Assembly (NCBI GenBank): GCA_013822425.1
Contig: PNKL01000019.1
Span: forward strand, 1-50,308
Length of the DNA: 50,308 nucleotides
Reading direction: 5' to 3'
Source: Gemmatimonas sp.
GTDB taxonomy: Bacteria > Gemmatimonadota > Gemmatimonadetes > Gemmatimonadales > Gemmatimonadaceae
The translations under genes were made by a program, and so were the position numbers. Each line of letters opens with the position of its first letter. The first letter of the stretch is position 1. Below the pieces are notes generated by a model. That model saw nothing but the letters and a program-made list of their open reading frames with translations, did not search any database and was not told the DNA's origin. Below are positions 48,807 through 50,308 of this stretch, in pieces.

Positions 48807-49285
48807 GTATGCGCATCCCGGTAGTGTTGGGCGTTCTGGTGCTCGCGGCTTGTCGTGCCGCGCCGGCGCCGGAGCTTTCGCCGGCCGTTGATGGTACGCT
48901 CGCCGTCGCCTTGCCGGCGGTGGCGCGCCTGGTGTCTCGAGCCCCGCACGCTGTCGTGTGGCCAGAAGAGATCGGACTCCGAGGCCGTCGGTTCGCACGG
49001 CAGGTACACGGTGCAGAGGTGACGCAGTTCAGCTCGGGCGTCTTCGATGCGCGCGCGCTCGGGTGGTACCAGTGCGAGCGTGCGGTAGCGGCAGTGCACT
49101 ACACGCTCACGATTCGCTGGCCAGCCGACGGCATCAGTGCCGGGACCGTGACGGTGTATGCCCGCATGCGTGAGGCTCCCTGCCCAGCGGCGCTCGCGGG
49201 GTACGAAGAAGACGCGACGCGCATGATCGGCGAGGTGGTGCGCCTGGCGCACTGGCGGGAGGTCTCTGACTCGTCATTTCATTAG
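48803..49285 (+). CDS. Predicted lipoprotein, possibly a third relative
   Basis: A 160-residue product with a lipoprotein signal (VVLGVLVLAACRA, lipobox LAAC). The mature part (VTQFSSGVFDARALGWYQCERAVAAVHYTLTIRWPADG; MREAPCPAALAGYEEDATRMIGEVVRL) loosely follows the pattern of 47151 and 48198: a Cys, a strand pair, a P-C motif and a terminal helix. GTG 48803 overlaps the stop of 48198; ATG 48809 is an alternative. Probably made with 48198. Confidence 0.65.
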   Translation: MSMRIPVVLGVLVLAACRAAPAPELSPAVDGTLAVALPAVARLVSRAPHAVVWPEEIGLRGRRFARQVHGAEVTQFSSGVFDARALGWYQCERAVAAVHYTLTIRWPADGISAGTVTVYARMREAPCPAALAGYEEDATRMIGEVVRLAHWREVSDSSFH

Positions 49286-49603
49286 TGAGCGGTGGTTGCA
49301 CCGATCCGTGCATTCAGGACGGGAACTGCCGTGAGAGTAGCGGGAGGCGAGGGCGCGCGCGCCAGGCGGATATGCGTATTGCGCCGATCGCATCCGGCGG
49401 CATGCGTGACGAACGCCGCAAGGGAACCGACGGTGACTCACTAACGCGGACGGCGCAGCGTTCGGCTTGCCACTGCGATATACGAAGAGCATGCGCCATG
49501 CACCGTTGAACTCTCTTGCGCCAGCGAGCTTGGACGGCGATAAGAAGCTGCGGGGCGCGACGAGCATCTTCCAAGGACTGTCGCGCCACAATACCTCCGC
49601 GTC
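49286..49603. other. Intergenic stretch, no gene seen
   Basis: 318 bp. A 74-codon frame starting at GTG 49285 is open but is Arg-rich, lacks a Shine-Dalgarno and looks like chance. The end holds an ATACCT box before the next gene. Confidence 0.5.
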
Positions 49604-50110
49604 TTGATCATCATGGCCATCTATGTCGCCGCGACCTCGAACCCAGTCCTTGGTGCGTTTCGACGCCTCTGCTGGGTGCTAGTCACGACCCTCGTCGGAC
49701 ATTTCGTGGTAACCCGTGCTGGTGTCACACACGCCTATCTCGCCACCTTCCTTCCCGCATCATTACCCACGACCTGGCGCGGGTTGCCAGTCTCGCATGT
49801 TATTGCGATGGTTGCGGGCGCGGTTGCCCTCTTCGAGGCCGCCGACAGTTGGGCTGAGGCGCGCATGCTCGACCGTCGTAGAGGTCCAGATTTCGTACGG
49901 GAGGTAGCCGAGAAACAGGGCGAGGCCGTCGCCGGCCTTGCGATCACGATGCTCTTTTGGGTTTGCTCGTCGAGCTGGACAACCATACTCTTTCTCTCCT
50001 TGGCGCTGGTCGCCGTGCTCCCCGCAGCGCTCGAGAGTCGCGGGATATCTGATCGAATACGGCGAGTGTATTCGTGGCTGCGAGAGCGTACGACGGCTCT
50101 CCTGCCCTGA
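49604..50110 (+). CDS. Membrane protein of unknown function
   Basis: A 168-residue protein with about four transmembrane helices (CWVLVTTLVGHFVVTRAGV; HVIAMVAGAVALFEAA; GLAITMLFWVCSSSWTTILFLSLALVAVLP). TTG 49604 follows TACCTC (49592-49597) by 6 nt; ATG 49613, three codons on, is an equally good start. GC is lower than in most of the window. It overlaps the start of the next, incomplete gene. No family recognised. Confidence 0.6.
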   Translation: MIIMAIYVAATSNPVLGAFRRLCWVLVTTLVGHFVVTRAGVTHAYLATFLPASLPTTWRGLPVSHVIAMVAGAVALFEAADSWAEARMLDRRRGPDFVREVAEKQGEAVAGLAITMLFWVCSSSWTTILFLSLALVAVLPAALESRGISDRIRRVYSWLRERTTALLP

Positions 50111-50308
50111 AGCGGGCACTCATCGCGCATGTCAGCGGTGCGCAGCCTCCTTCCCGTCGCCAATTGGTCGCGATCGCATTCCTCGGGGTTATTTGCATGG
50201 CCCTCGCTATCAGTCCGTTCCTCTGGGCGTGGTTTCGCGCCGCCGCCACTTTCGGCGTGACCGTCGGCGTCATCCTGTTCCGCGTGGATCACGCTCGTCT
50301 CGCCTTTT
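50074..50308 (+). CDS. Incomplete membrane protein, cut by the window end
   Basis: A frame open from GTG 50074 to the last base, overlapping the end of the gene at 49604. It encodes a basic N-terminus (SPALKRALIAHVSG...SRRQ) and two hydrophobic segments (LVAIAFLGVICMALAISPFLW; TFGVTVGVILFRV). The start is not certain. Probably coupled to the upstream membrane-protein gene; the 3' part is outside the window. Confidence 0.45.
   Translation, partial: MAARAYDGSPALKRALIAHVSGAQPPSRRQLVAIAFLGVICMALAISPFLWAWFRAAATFGVTVGVILFRVDHARLAF

Noticed and set aside
49285-49509. 74-codon frame after the last lipoprotein gene
   Set aside because: Arg-rich, no Shine-Dalgarno, no TANNNT box at the right distance.
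1-50308. tRNA, rRNA or phage structural genes
   Set aside because: I looked for T-loop patterns, CCA ends and capsid/terminase motifs and found none that I could support.

Overview
The window is about 50 kb of GC-rich bacterial DNA with a strongly accessory character. There are no ribosomal, tRNA or central-metabolism genes. It holds type IV pilus/type II secretion motor genes, exported cell-wall enzymes, many TPR and lipoprotein genes, and a phage- or plasmid-like set of replication and transcription genes. Lipobox and signal-peptide proteins indicate a diderm envelope. The general style (very GC-rich, many Ig/PKD/TPR proteins, leaderless promoters with a TANNNT box) is compatible with Gemmatimonadota or a similar environmental phylum, but this is a guess. 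The content is best explained by a megaplasmid, large integrated element or chromosomal island; no capsid, terminase, relaxase, integrase or partition gene was seen.

Layout. 1-593: non-coding, with a 15-bp inverted repeat and IS21-end-like direct repeats. 594-4935 (minus): pilC/gspF, pilT and pilB/gspE, one operon of pilus motor genes. 5040-16105 (plus): an unbroken run of overlapping genes: an ATPase-PATAN-TPR protein, a secreted LAS-type metallopeptidase, secreted and Ig-domain proteins, a zinc-ribbon protein, a DsbA-like oxidoreductase, TPR proteins and a lytic transglycosylase. Together with the pilus motor this looks like an envelope-spanning machine. 16135-23282: a RecD-like helicase, a Sak4-like RecA-fold ATPase, two sigma-70-like factors and a CHC2 zinc-finger primase-like protein. 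23292-28158: small membrane proteins, a lipoprotein, an acidic protein and a minus-strand trio of unknowns. 28241-39746: a TPR protein, a RecD2 helicase, a possible sliding-clamp-like fusion, a third sigma factor, a LytTR response regulator, a TOPRIM primase core and a fourth sigma factor. 39810-40148 (minus): a lone prepilin. 40646-46348: a 1900-residue exported protein of 11 PKD-like repeats with Cys-rich linkers. 46356-50308: small lipoproteins (at least two of them related to each other), a small orphan ORF and two membrane proteins, the last cut by the window end.

How it may work together. The replication and transcription genes (two RecD-type helicases, a primase apparently divided over two genes, a recombination ATPase, a possible clamp, four sigma-like factors) suggest an element that replicates and transcribes partly on its own programme. 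The pilus motor, prepilin, peptidoglycan hydrolases, disulfide oxidase and Cys-rich giant surface protein suggest an envelope apparatus for attachment, DNA transfer or uptake. Seven genes share a TANNNT box exactly 6 nt before the start codon, pointing to leaderless transcription. Three 21-bp-phased repeats lie just before a -10 box between the LytTR regulator and the primase gene, suggesting that this regulator controls the primase/sigma operon.
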